In this document: positions 52,916 to 64,000 of the stretch, piece by piece
Numbering within the stretch: the first letter of the stretch is position 1
How the letters are laid out: the number at the start of each line of letters is the position of its first letter
Origin: Viola odorata
Taxonomy: Eukaryota; Streptophyta; Magnoliopsida; Malpighiales; Violaceae
DNA: 64,000 nt
Reading direction: 5' to 3'
Assembly: GCA_963691705.1 (NCBI GenBank)
Contig: OY829539.1
Location: forward strand, 46,199,656 to 46,263,655
Position numbers and translations under genes: made by a program
The notes under the pieces: generated by a model
Told to the model about the DNA's origin: nothing
Database searches by the model: none
Seen by the model: only the letters and a program-made list of their open reading frames with translations

Positions 52916-55900
52916 TTAGCTTCTAGCATGATATAGTTTTAAACGGGCTATATTCCAAGAGTTTGATAAGGGAGTACCGTCAAGTGTCTCCAAATGATAT
53001 GCTCCATTTCCGATGAAGCGATTGACGCGATATGGCCCGTCCCAATTTGGGCTGAGTTTTCCCATGCGTTGCCCCGCTGCTCGTTTGTCTCTGAGCACTA
53101 AGTCTCCTAATTTAAGCAATCGCTCCTTGACTTATCTGTTATGGTACTGCGTCATTTTCCTTTTGTAATGCAAAGTTTTTAGGAGAGCCTCTTCTTGTAC
53201 TTCTGGTAGCGCATCAAGGTTAGCGCGTAACCTTTCTTCATTAACTTCTTCTCTGAAATATGCCACTCGCAGGCTCAAGGTGCCAATTTATACCGGCGTG
53301 ACAGCCTTTGTACCAAAGGTTAACGCAAAGGGGATTTCTCCAGTAGTAGTTTTGACGGTCATACGATAGGCCCACATTACGTATGGCAGTTCGTCTGCCC
53401 ATTTCTTTTTAGAACCTTCTAGGTTCCTTTTGATGCCACTGAGGATGCTGCGGTTGGTCACTTCTGCCTGACCATTAGTTTGCGGGTGTGCTACAGAAGA
53501 GAATCTCTGCTCAATTTGAAATTCTGCACATTGATCTCTAAAGAATTGGCTTGTAAATTGTGTTCCGTTGTCGCTGACCAATATGCGAGGTACCCCGAAT
53601 CGTATTATGACTTGATATTTGAAGAAACGCCAAATCTTCTCCGTGGTAATGTTAGCTACCGCCTCCGCTTCTGCCCACTTCGTGAAATAATCTACCGCCA
53701 CGACCACAAATTTCAATTGGGATCTGGCTTTTGGAAACGGGCCCAAAATATCAATTCCCCACTTGGCAAACGGGCAAGGGGCGACAATTTCTGAAATTTG
53801 CACGGCTGGTCTTCGTGGGATCTTGGCGTATTCTTGACATTTCTGACAAGATTTTACAAAATTGTGACAGTCTCTACGAATGGTGGGCCAGTAGAATCCC
53901 GAGCGAAAAACCTGTGCCGCTAGGGTGTCACCGGCCACATGCATGCCGCATATTCCTTCATGGATTTCTCGCAAAGTGTGGAGGCCTTCCTGCTCCGTTA
54001 TGCACTTTGCAGCTGGATGAGAGAAACATTTTCGAATTAATTCCCCATTGTAGTATGTGCACCGTGCTGCTTGTTTCAAAATTTTCCTTTTTTCAGTGCT
54101 ATCTACTGGCAGCTCATCATATTTCAAATATTTCACAACGGGGATTCTCCAATCACTCTCTACTTCTTCTACGCACAGAGACGCTTGTTCTTCCATGAAA
54201 GAGGGCACTGGTATCTCACTATAATGCACATCTTTGGGTATGGAGACTGTCGGGTTAGCTGCCATTTTAGCAAGATTGTCAGCTTCACTATTATCTTCTC
54301 GAGGAATATGCTCGAAGCGGACCTGAATGTCTTTTCTTTGTGTCTCTGTTAGCTCATGTTTTACCTTTGTAAGGTATTGAATCATGACGGGTTCCCGAGC
54401 TTGGGAATTTCCCAAGACTTGATCTATTACCAATTTAGAGTCCCCCCGTATCTTTAGCTGCGGATCACGCATTGTCCCTGCATCGCGCGTAGCTTCCGCA
54501 GAGAAGTTGTTGCCTATTCTAAGTCCGGCCAGTAACGCTTCATATTCGGCCGCGTTGTTGGATAACGGTTGCAGAATTCTGATGGCATAGCGCAACTATA
54601 TGCCATCGGGTCCAATCATGAAAATTCCCACGCCAGCTAACTCTTGGTTTTTGGCTCCATCTACGTGGATGATCCATGCATCACTGTAAGTGTCTGGGGA
54701 TGGGAGATTTGTCTCTTCCCCTTCCCCTTCTGGTGGGTTCACCGGCAGCTCTTGTGTAAATGTGCATTCTTCTATAAAGTCTGCTAACGCTTGGGCTTTG
54801 ATGGACGGTCTGGCCTTGTATTGCAATCCATACTGCTTGAGTTCGATTGCCCAGATCAGCATTCTTCCTGAGGACTCAGGCTTTCTAAAGATTTTTTTCC
54901 AATGGTTGATCAGTGATAACGCGCTTGTCGAGGGCACGATCAAACAAATTATTACAACTTATCACATGCAACAAAATAGATTGAAGACAGTGGCAAGAGG
55001 ATCGATCCACAGAGATTGGTGAAGACTTACACTAGACAAGGCCAGATTATAAAATAAAACAATAAAAGAAACAAAACAGAATTCAAGGTCTTGAATGTAT
55101 TCGGGGGACAAAGACACAAAAAGTAACAATCAGGGGGGGTTTTACTTGACCAAACGAGTTGGTCAAGAGAGATTTGGAGCTAACAAGTTTATCTAAGAAA
55201 GCAAGGTTCGGGGTCCCGAATGTCACGTTCGGGGTCCCGAATGGTAAAAAAGAACCAAGCAGTAAATCAGGTCAAGAACGATAAAACAGAAGGTAATAAC
55301 CACAAATAATCAGATGAAGAAGGATTCTTAGCAAAGGCATTCTTGGGTTGCATTCGGGACCAGATCGTCATCAGCTCAAGGGTATTCTATTCAAGACGTC
55401 ATAGAAATGACATGGGGACCAGATTCCTCGGATATCCCCTACTTTTCTCTTAAGAGAAACTACCCCCCGTTTCCACATATGAGGTAGTCTTGACGGTTTG
55501 CCATCCCTCCAGGCACGAATGCGGGAGGGCCATACTCAAACTGCCCATGAAGCTAAGAAAAGACAGATCTAGAGCTAAAAGTCCCTCAGTTTGTCAGGCT
55601 CGTGACCTCGCTCTAATCAACTACCCACCCTATCTATTCGAGACCACTTCAGCGCAGTCAAGACTAAACAGATGCCTACTTGTTCCATGCAATTTTCCTT
55701 CCGTATTCATCACATAAATGGCAGCATTTACACAAGATAATAATCAGTTGATCAGACCTCAAATTAAATCATTCAAAGATGTAATTAAAACGATGAATAA
55801 TTGAATATGACATCAAGAATGTATTAAGCACATTAAGGCCTCGAATCTGCCCTTGCAACCCTTGAATCAGCCTTGCTAAGAACTAAAGATTTAGCTACTC

Positions 55901-58900
55901 ATTCTTGGAAATGGACGATTAATAATTAAAGAAAGCATAACAAAATAAATAAATAGATTAAGGGAAGAAAACTTGTTACTAAAAATCCGTTTGAAGCCCG
56001 GCGGCAAGGTTGAAGATGAGCTAACAAGAACTAGAGAGATAAACTAGAGAGAAGTCTAAGAAAACTAAAACTACATGATCATGGATAATCCAAGATATCC
56101 TAAACTACTCTTAGATGCCCTTTATATAGTAGAGCTCTAAGCACAAAATATCTTCAGCCTAAAACTAGGGACAAAATGCATTAATTGAAAGCCTAAGAAA
56201 GTGGATCCATGCTCCTTAAAGCACAAAGCTGAAAAAGCATAAAGCTGTCTGATTTTTCCAGCTTTGGGCAGGTCTGGACTGGGCTCAAGGGCTGACTTGG
56301 TCAGAGCAGTAGGTATTTGGTGGTCAGTGCAGACTACAGGAACAGTGTCAGAGGAGGCACATGGAAGCTCTGGCGAGATGACACGTGGAAATGTCATTCT
56401 TCGTCCTTCGGGGTCCCGAATGGTGAATCCGATTCGGGACCTTGAACGCTGGTTCGGACTCGGGACCTCGACTCTGGGTCTTGAAGCTCAAAACTACACA
56501 AAATGCCCCAAAAATGCATCTTTTCGCATAAACTCCCATTTTAGGCCTAAATCTGCAAAAGTAATGAAAACAAGGGTAAATTAGCAGAATCATGCTTTAA
56601 ATGGGTGAGAAAATGGGGAGAAAATCGTGCATAAAAACATGCTATCAATCAGTAAGTACTACGACAGGATGAGCTTGAAAGTATCGATCCATCTTTCGCG
56701 TTGCTTGTACAAAGGCAAACGCTACTTTTTCTATACGAGTGTACCGCGACTCGGCATCCTTCAGTATGTGACTGAAAAAGAATACGGGGCGATGAATGTG
56801 TCTGTCGCTCCGTACCAGGACGGCACTGACCACCTCGTCGGCGACACCTAAATATAAGTATAAAGTGTCGCCCAGTTCCCGTCCTGTCAGCACCAGGTCA
56901 GACGAGAGGTAGGCCTTTATGCCAGCAAACGCTTCTTCGCATTCTTCTGTCCACCCAAAAGGGGCTCTCTTACGAATAATTTTAAAAAAGGGGAGGCATC
57001 TTTCGCCTTGCTTGGAGATAAACCGCCCTAACGCAATAATACGCCCTGTGATCTTTTGCACTTCTTTGACAGTTCGCGGAGATATCATGTCTTGGATTGC
57101 TTTTATTTTCGAAGGGTTAGGCTGGATGCCTTTCTGGCTGACCACGTAGCCTAGAAATTTGCCTGTTTGAAATGCGAACATGCATTTTCGGGGGTTTAAC
57201 TTCATCCTGTATTCTCGCATCACGCTGAAAACTTCTCCTAGATCAGCCACATGGTCCTCGAAGCTTCGACTTTTGACAAGTATATCATCCACGTAAGCCT
57301 CTACCTTTTTCCCAATTTTTGCCATGCGCTGGAATGTTACCCCAGCGTTCTTTAATCCAAACGGCATTGTTGTATAGCAATAAGTGGCTTTGGGAGTGAT
57401 AAAGGCGGTATTTTCTTCATCTTCCACAGCCATGGGGATTTGGTGATATCCTGAGTTAGCATCCAACGAGCTTAGATAGGCGTATCCCGCGGTTTGGTCG
57501 ACCAGTTGATCGATTCGAGGAAGAGGATAACAGTCTTTGGGACAGGCATCATTCAAATCAGTGAAGTCAATACACATGCGCCATTCTCCGTTAGGTTTTG
57601 GGACTAGGACAGGATTAGCCAACCATGTCGGGTACTGGACTTCTTTGATGAAGCCAGCATCCGTGAGTTTTGATATCTCTTTCTCGATAGCTATCATCTT
57701 TTCTGGTGAGAAAGCTAGCCTCTTTTGCTGGACGGGTGTGACATCAGGGTTAACGTTAAGTCGGTGCTCTGCTATTTCTCGTGAAATTCCCGGCATATCT
57801 GCTGGCTTCCACGCGAATTCTCCTTTACATCTGTTCAATAATCGAGCTAGCTGTGCGCTTTCTTCTGCGTTCAATTTTTTGCTAACCAAGAAATTTGCTT
57901 CTTCGACTCCTCTGACGGGAATTGGCTTTATGTTGTCTACTGGCTGAGTACACTTTTCCTCTCTATCTTCAAAAGGGTCGTCTGCCACGCACACATAACG
58001 GTCACAACTCTTTTGGGTCATAAGTAAATAGCACTCGGAAGCTAACTTCTGGTCCCCTTTGATCGAGACCACTCCATTCCACGAAGGGTATTTCATCTTC
58101 AGATGTTTTTGTGATATCGCAGCTCCAAAGCGATTGAGGTATGACCGCCCGAGTATGGCGTTGTAAGGCAATGATAGATCTACAACCAGGAACAACAATT
58201 CTTCCAACCGTTTGGAAGTATCCTCTCTAAAGTATACTGGTAGCGTTGTAACTCCTACCACCGGGATTGGGACCCTGTTTACCCCAACTATTGGCTTCTT
58301 ACAAGGCGTTAGCTCGCTGTCAGAACGTTTCATCAAGTTATAGGCTTCGAGCGAGAACAGGTTGACTGCGCTCCCGTTGTCGACAAGGGTTCTCCTAACT
58401 CCATGATTGCCGATGACGGGTGTGACTACTAGCGCATCGTTGTGTGGATAAACAACGCCTCTTTCGTCCTCTTCGGAGAATGACAGCACCATTCGGTCTA
58501 ACGCACTTATCGCTTCACTTTTTACTAAGGCGTTTTCTCTTTTTCATTTGTTGCCAGCTGCGGGTGCTGACGCTGTGGGTTCTTCGAAATACGGAGCGCC
58601 TCCCGCTATAATATTGATTATAGGAACGTCCTCCTCGCTAACCACAAATGATTCCTTATTCCTGCCGATGGGGATGACGTTGGCTCCCGTGGCGTAAGAG
58701 GGCGCTTGCCTGTCACCAATCGCCTTGTCCACTGGATTGCTTATGACCTCCTCCCTTACTTTGGTGGCAAATTCCCCGAGGTAGCCTTCTTCGACTAAGC
58801 GTTCTATTGCTAATTTCAATTCTCTGCACACGTCCGTGGAGTGCCCTTTAACTTTATGGAACTTGCAGAACGCATTTTCCCTTCCTCCCATAATCACTCC

Positions 58901-60508
58901 TGGCTTCACAGGAGCGGGGTAATGGATAGGCAGGTTTCGCTGCTGAACTATCGCTAAAATTTCTGCCCTTGGGAGTATGAGGGACGGGAGATCAGGATCG
59001 TATATTCGCCCTTTAGGTGGATCCGTTTGCCTCCCAGTAGGGGGATTCCCTAATCTTCCTCTCGAAAAGCTACCTCTCTGCGGATTTGAGGTTCTGGGGA
59101 TGTGATCTTTTCGCTGCCCATAGTCATCGGTTGGTTGTGTGTCAGGGGTTGCGCTAACGTGGACGTTAGGGGTCGGATGCGCATCTTGAGGTATACTCTG
59201 AATTCGCTCCCTGTTTTCTTCTTCCTTCATTCTCGCATAATTATGGGCCTTTAGTCTTAACGCATCTAGCGTCGACGGTGGGTCCACCATCAAGGTGTCT
59301 CGTAACTTCCCATAGCGGCAGTTACACTTCAAAGCTTCGACAGCAAAATCAATGGTGACCCCTGGCGTCAGTGACATCTCCAGGTCAAAATGACTCAAAA
59401 AATCCTTCAAAGATTCTTGTAGCTTTCGATGAACATCGAATAGTGCTGCCACAGACTTCCTAATAGGAACAGCTATGCTGAATCTACTCCGAAATTTAGT
59501 TTCTAGTTGGGAAAAGTTGTCAATGGAACCTGTCGGAAGTCCCTCGAACCAAAGACGCGCTATGCCAGATAGCGTCATTACGAAGATTTGGCATAACACC
59601 GCGTCACTGTGAGTTTGGAATTGTACAAAATCTTTCACCTTATTAAGATGAGAGATAGGGTCCTTTGTGCTATCATATGATTCCGTAGGGAGTTTTACAT
59701 ACCTATTGACTCGATGATGCCTGACACGGTGGCTAAATGGGTGACCATTATTATCATCAGGAATCCCTTGTGGTTGACGAGGGGGAGCGGGCTCGTCTAA
59801 CTGCCTTTGAGCTCAAAAATCATACTCACGATGCTGCCTGGGAGATCGGCTGTGACTTCTTGGTGTTCGAGTCTGGTGCCTTCTGCTACTCAATCTCTCA
59901 CTGTGCCTGGGAGATGGGTCCCTGAACATCTCCTCTCGCCTGTTGCCCCAATGATCTCTATACTCGCCGTCCCATCGTTCTCCTTCAAGAACAGGAGCTC
60001 CCCTCTTATGTTGTTCAGACGGTTCGACGTGTCTAGGCGCGAGTTGCATGACTCCAACAGGGGCTGATGTCAAAGGTAAGGATAACGTGAAATCTCTACA
60101 CTGCCGGGGTGACAGCGGTCGGTTAGCGACGATGGATGGAGTAAAGATTACATGATAAGGCACGCTGGGTCCTGAAACATGAGGTGTAAATCCTGCAGCC
60201 AGCTCTGTCAACTGATCTATCTGGGCTTGAAGAGCCGATATTGAATTCGTAAGAGGGTTGCCTGCACCGCCTTCTGCAGGTGCCCCCGAATGGAGAAGGG
60301 AGTGACTGTGTCCTGGCATTTGAGATAGAGGAGTATATGCCTGAGATGCCAAGGTTCTTGTCATTTGTTCAGAAGAGGGATCGGACATGCCTGGTGAGAT
60401 TTCTTGCACTGTGGTGCCGACATCAGAGGTGGCGAAAGCGAAAAGTCGCCTGCGGGTCTCATATGGGAGGCTAGAAGGCTGGGACGGGAGATCCAAGTCA
60501 GACTCCAT
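52916..60508 (-). pseudogene. Tat-2 gag-pol polyprotein (dual RNase H), interrupted by a solo LTR
   Basis: Starts MESDLDLPSQPSSLPYETRR at 60508 and ends LKLYHARS at 52916, in one frame without frameshifts if the solo LTR at 54914-56647 is removed. Order: gag, knuckle-like FCKFHKVKGHSTDVC, protease (VDNGSAVNLFS), RT (YVDD), RNase H cut at VVLTD, archaeal-type RNase H (WIIHVDGAKNQELAGVG), integrase (WGIDILGPFPK, SDNGTQFTS, HPQTNGQAE). Stops at 59813-59815, 58544-58546 (an Arg position), 54596-54598, 53288-53290 and 53132-53134. The RT also lacks about six residues before YVDD compared with Tat-1 (near 57311-57325), which may itself be inactivating. Confidence 0.95.
54914..56647 (-). mobile_element. 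Solo LTR (1734 bp) nested in Tat-2 pol
   Basis: TG...CA ends (tgataacgcgcttg ... catgctatca on the plus strand) and TSD atcag (54909-54913, 56648-56652). It splits the pol codons between RNase H VVLTD and KKIFRKPESSG. Minus orientation is indicated by a TATA box (ctatataaagg, 56121-56128 complement) and an Athila-like beginning tgatagcatgtttttatgc. It contains several copies of a near-palindrome ttcggggtcccgaa (55207-55245, 56403-56416). No coding region. Confidence 0.85.
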
Positions 60509-60572
60509 AATCCTCCGAATTTTTAAGGGAGCAGAGCTTGGCTATTAAGGATGCTCACTTAATAGAACCAAG

Positions 60573-60592
60573 ACTCTCAATGAAAGCACCAA
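60573..60592 (-). promoter_or_regulatory. Primer-binding site region of Tat-2
   Basis: ttggtgctttcattgagagt on the minus strand, 2 nt after the 5' LTR; matches Tat-1 with two changes. Confidence 0.55.
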
Positions 60593-60594
60593 TT

Positions 60595-61155
60595 TGATAA
60601 TATCTGATTTGTTTATTGTAGGATAGTAGAGGATTATGAACCCCGAGGTCGACGGTCCGCGACGTCCGGTGTACCTGCAAAGCGCCGGAGGGGGTCTCCG
60701 GCGTAAACACTCCGATGCTTAAGTCAGCAGTGATTGTGTGAAATAGCAGAGCTTTGGCTGGCAATCTTAGGCTTACCTTCCTCCTTTGTGGCGGAGGTAT
60801 TTATAGGCAGAAATGGAGCATTTCTATGTGATTTTGGTCGCAAGATGCTAACGCTCCCGTCAGGGGGGTTAGAGTGCCTTGCTGATGGAATGCGTTATCG
60901 CTGTGTTAGATACAGATATGGGGGTAGGCGTTACCTAGACAAGGCAACGTCCACGCTCCTCTTGAGATGCCTAGCTTGGCCTGGGATGGGATAACGCCCT
61001 GTGTCCTGACAGTGTGATGTGTGGGACCCCCTCACTGATGTCGACCATCCCAGAGGCGATAGCCCCGATGCTGCCGGGGCGGTAGCAGCAGCCTTTTTTC
61101 CCCTTCCGCGGGGTACAAGATGAAAATACCCTTGTTGTTAGGGGTATTGTTATCA
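60595..61155 (-). repeat. 5' LTR of Tat-2
   Basis: 561 bp, partner of 44093-44653. TATA at 60798-60805 and leader hairpin at 60683-60703 (both minus strand). Followed by TSD acttg at 61156-61160. Confidence 0.93.
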
Positions 61156-62182
61156 ACTTGCATATCTATTTTTTGGATTGCCTTCAGTTCTGTTGTTCCA
61201 AATATCCTATTGCTACTCGACCTAATTGCGGTTACCTCGTTAACTAAAGGAAACACTCCTATTTTACCATTAAATATACAAATCCCTTCAGAATCATACC
61301 TAGGCCTACCAACAGCTACTAAAAATATTAATTTAGGAAAAAAATTAATTGATTTGATTGTTCGTATCAGATCATCTTCATCAGCCAATAAGTAGTAGCT
61401 TTGAATCTTCTTGGTCATCTGAAATCATTTCTCATCGATATGGATAACATTTTCCATTTTGGAGAAGGTCAGATTGGCACCATCGAAAAAAGAGGGGTCT
61501 ATCTATGATAGACAATATTGCATCCTTCGGTGATGATTTTTTCTCTCAATGTTGGTTGAATGACATTACTGTGACGCCGGATTTCTCTACTTTTCAATCT
61601 CGATGACATAAAACTCTGAGACATACCAACATCAACTAGAAATTTCAAAGTTGTTCTCTGTCTCAGTGGGATTTCTTGAATCCTGTCCATATCAAATTGG
61701 ATCCTCTTCCGGCCACAATTTTTAACTCTGCTTATCAAGGTGTTGTGGTTCTCGGATTCCTTTCCCATTTTTCACAACCTTTGGATGGTTCGAATCGAGA
61801 CATCAAACAATTCAGTTGACCCCTTTCGAATTGTCCCTTTTTTACTCTCTTGCAAAAGCATTCCATAAGCAACAATCCTTTCGGCGTTAGTCAGCTCTTT
61901 CCTTTTCGGATTGAGATGTGGTTCATTCAAGTCTAACAACAACGACATAATACAATATTTTAATTTACAAAATTTTATAAGTTTAGTGAATGAAATATAT
62001 TCATTTGAATGAAGCATACCCTGTTCTTCGGTTTGTCCACTTCCTGGAAACACATTGCTACGATGCTCTTCTCCATCTTCTTCTGGTTCTTCACGAGATG
62101 GATTTTGTGGATGACAAACTATTTCAAGATATGGTTGTATTGGTGGATTAGCTACGAAAGGATCAAAGGCCGAATGCTCCAT
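61156..62182 (-). pseudogene. Mariner-like transposase, N-terminal and central part
   Basis: The minus strand reads LLDLNEPHLNPKRKELTNAE, an HTH-type segment (KGTIRKGSTELFDVSIRTIQ), NCGRKRIQFDMDRIQEIPLR, then ENVIHIDEK with the first catalytic Asp, and SYYLLADEDDLIRTIKSINF, VAVGRPRYDSEG, NGKIGVFPLV. These match the plant (Soymar-type) mariner family in order. A TGA replaces the Trp after HIDEK (~61421) and a frameshift lies near 61540. The remaining part is at 43581-44092. Transposition would act on terminal repeats like that at 62572, but this copy is dead. Confidence 0.88.
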
Positions 62183-62519
62183 AATTAAAAAGCAAGCAAA
62201 ATCTAAAAGGTTTGTTGGTAGATTTTGAACTCAGAGAATATGGTTTCTTTTCTCACTACAGCATGTCAATAATCCCAAATTATTTGAATAAACAAATGGA
62301 CATAGGAGACAAGTGAAAGACTACAGAGAGGGGAAAACAGAATTTAAATTTTTTAGTTTTGGCGGAACCTCAAATTTTTCTGTTTCGGTGATTTTCATTT
62401 GGCGCCATTTTTTTGCCAAAAAAACAATGGCACGCTTGTAAATTCGAAAACTTGAAGACAATGGCACGCTCATAAATTCGAGAGAGGGCAAGTGACATAA
62501 TCGTCTCAAACAGTGTCTT

Positions 62520-62572
62520 CCTTAATACTTGTACAGACAAATAGAACGACAATTAAAAGAAATAGGAGGGAG
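62520..62572 (-). repeat. Mariner-like terminal inverted repeat, right end
   Basis: The minus strand begins ctccctcctatttcttttaa at 62572, preceded by TA (62573-62574), the mariner target dinucleotide. CTCCCTCC ends are typical of plant mariner and Stowaway elements. It lies ~390 bp upstream of the transposase start, as expected for the 5' end. The opposite end is not found. Confidence 0.7.
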
Positions 62573-62574
62573 TA

Positions 62575-63374
62575 TTCTTTTATATCTTTTTGTGAAGTAT
62601 GCGTCCTAATTGGTGGTCACCCAAGATTGAAAAGTAGATTGGTGTCACAGGGTATGCAATCAAAATTGAGGTACATGACGCTCAATTGGGCGTTGTGTGC
62701 CAAATTGATTGGAAGTTTTTATAAAAATGTGATGGTTGATTCCCGTACCTTTGTACAACCGAACGAACACAAGAGAAGAAAAGCAAAGATTAAGATCGAT
62801 ATTGGGTATGATGGTTGATTCCATACATCATTATTGTGATTGAAGTCGAGCAAGAAGCAAAAATTGTTGCAAGTTTTAAGGCTTACCAGACAATGATTGG
62901 TTCAGTTTTGGCGGATTCTTGATGAGTCAAACCTTACTCCAAGCTCTTCAAGGTGAACGATGTTGATTGTTCATTAGGTTGTGATTAAGTGTATTTTTCT
63001 AGATACCTATTATCTTGTTCTTCTTTGATTCTATTGGCTTGATTGTTACTATTTGTTATAGTGATGTATGTCGTATAATTTTTATAGTTGAGATATGAGT
63101 TTTATTTGGTTGTATACATTGATCATTATGTAATAAATTGATACTAACTTAGTCTCATGGTTTTTTATATGTTGAGGTTTTTCACGTTAAAAATCTTGAT
63201 GTTTTTTTCTTGATTGTTTTTTATTCATTTAATAGGTAGGTGTTATTAATCCTTGAGAAAAATTATATTACTACGCAATTAAATTGTTGATTGAATTAAC
63301 CTGAACAACTAATTTTATTTCTGGTTTGTCACGGTTAGGATTTGATGCTCCGACTGCACTTGTGGCCATAGTTA
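62575..63374. other. AT-rich non-coding DNA
   Basis: No supported gene. A 101-codon plus ORF (62513-62818) overlaps the terminal repeat and lacks a recognisable domain. The phrase tgatggttgattcc occurs twice near 62731 and 62809. Confidence 0.4.
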
Positions 63375-63530
63375 TCAGAACCGGACCGGACCGGCCGGTT
63401 TGTCCGGTTCAACCGAGCTTTTTTACATTTCCGGTCCGATTCAGCTATCGGACCGGATGTGCATGTGACCCGGCCGGTTTTTAACGAACCGGTGAACCGG
63501 CTGGTTTTCAGTCAAACCGGCTAGTTCGAA
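63375..63530. repeat. CCGG-rich degenerate palindromic repeat
   Basis: Many overlapping aaccgg, ccggacc and ccggtt motifs in alternating orientation (from 63379) make a strongly self-complementary GC-rich island in AT-rich surroundings. It resembles the termini of miscellaneous plant DNA transposons or MITEs, but I cannot assign a family or TSD. Confidence 0.5.
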
Positions 63531-63541
63531 GCCCACGGCCC

Positions 63542-63589
63542 AAAACGACGCCGTTTCGACGGCCCATGAGCTCAAAACGGCGTCGTTTT
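63542..63589. repeat. 15-bp perfect inverted repeat
   Basis: aaaacgacgccgttt (63542-63556) and aaacggcgtcgtttt (63575-63589) with an 18-nt loop. It may be part of the preceding CCGG-rich repeat. Confidence 0.7.
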
Positions 63590-64000
63590 CTTACTTTTTC
63601 ACTTCATTTCCTCTGCTCTCTTCGCGTCTTCTTTTCTTTAGGTTCTTCTTCTTGACGCGGCAGCAAGCAAGGCAAAAAGAAACAAACTCGCTTCCACTAC
63701 TTACCGTAAAATCACCAAAAATAAAAGAAATGGATAGCTAATGGGGAAATCAATTGATTATTGTAAGTAAATGGCATTGATTGTTGTAATTAAGGGAAGA
63801 AGGGAGAGATGAGGCGTGCGGCTGAAATGAAGGAAAATTAAGGAAAGGGTTTGGTAAAAAAAATAAAAGAAGGGGTCGGCTGGTGAGGCTGCGGCGTGGG
63901 AGGGTTGTGAGCAGAGGAGGAAAAATGTGTATTTATATACATGAAATGTATAAGGAATGGAAGTAGGGTTTTTGCGTGGGTTTATGGGCTTGTGCTTTCC
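63590..64000. other. Non-coding right edge
   Basis: Pyrimidine-rich then A/G-rich DNA running off the window. It could be the upstream region of a gene beyond the edge; nothing firm can be said. Confidence 0.3.

Larger units (their letters stand above)
44093..61155 (-). mobile_element. Tat-2: Tat-lineage Ty3/gypsy element with intact-looking antisense cassette
   Basis: 561-bp LTRs at 44093-44653 and 60595-61155 (about 15 mismatches by eye, ~2.7%), TG...CA ends, exact TSD acttg. gag-pol reads on the minus strand (60508 to 52916); four genes read on the plus strand (44863-51804), so they are antisense to the element. The layout is identical to Tat-1. Proteins of the two elements are clearly homologous but diverged and the U3 halves barely align, so they are distinct subfamilies. 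It is inserted in a mariner-like transposase gene. Confidence 0.94.

Noticed and set aside
53480..54352. Plus-strand ORFs of 93-155 codons
   Set aside because: They are antisense shadows of the Tat-2 integrase and RNase H frame.
1..64000. tRNA or rRNA genes, endogenous pararetrovirus, or organellar insert
   Set aside because: No tRNA-like cloverleaf beyond primer-binding complements, no rRNA sequence, and all reverse transcriptases belong to LTR retrotransposons by domain order.

Overview
The window is repeat-dense chromosomal DNA of a flowering plant, probably a eudicot. The lineages present point that way: Tat-type Ty3/gypsy elements with a second RNase H, a chromovirus, a Ty1/copia element, a plant mariner-like transposase and a hAT (DUF659) fragment. 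I see no intact host gene, tRNA, rRNA or CRISPR array. Almost all of it is transposons nested in one another, and most junctions are fixed by exact target-site duplications (TSDs).

Layout. A hAT-type transposase pseudogene (801-1025, continuing at 42319-42536) is split by a ~41 kb composite. The outer shell (1026-42318) is a non-coding Ogre-like large retrotransposon derivative. It has 2.5 kb LTRs, a primer-binding site fitting tRNA-Arg(ACG), a polypurine tract, and an interior of tandem arrays with units of about 183, 36, 57, 206, 26 and 57 bp. A Ty1/copia element (4972-10744, TSD ggcga) sits in the 183-bp array. A Tat-lineage element, Tat-1 (12828-34988, TSD cccac), sits in the 36-bp array. 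Tat-1 was itself hit twice: a young chromovirus (13139-18883, TSD ctgac) lies in its 5' LTR and a solo LTR (33508-34906, TSD caggt) in its 3' LTR. Further right, a plant mariner-like transposase pseudogene on the minus strand (62182 down to 43581) is split by a second Tat element, Tat-2 (44093-61155, minus strand, TSD acttg). Tat-2 carries a solo LTR in its pol (54914-56647, TSD atcag). The right end holds a mariner terminal repeat, a CCGG-rich repeat and non-coding DNA.

Most interesting content. Tat-1 and Tat-2 are diverged subfamilies sharing an unusual plan. Downstream of gag-pol, on the opposite strand, lies a cassette of four genes, each with its own conserved TATA-like box. Two of them (A and B) are Transposase_28-type paralogues with short spliceosomal introns at conserved positions; exon 1 is exactly 706 nt (A) and 724 nt (B) in both elements. 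Where sense pol and antisense gene B converge, 94 nt past the pol stop in both elements, lies an array of ~77-79-nt hairpin units in the order A-B(n)-A. Several units differ in the sequence of their basal stems but keep them complementary, which points to selection for structure. The smallest antisense gene lies between two copies of the polypurine-tract region. These features are the best candidates for an under-described system.

All retroelement pol genes here are broken, mostly by single nonsense changes. The antisense genes are largely open apart from a few such changes. By eye, LTR pairs differ at about 3% (Tat-1, Tat-2, copia) and under 1% (chromovirus).
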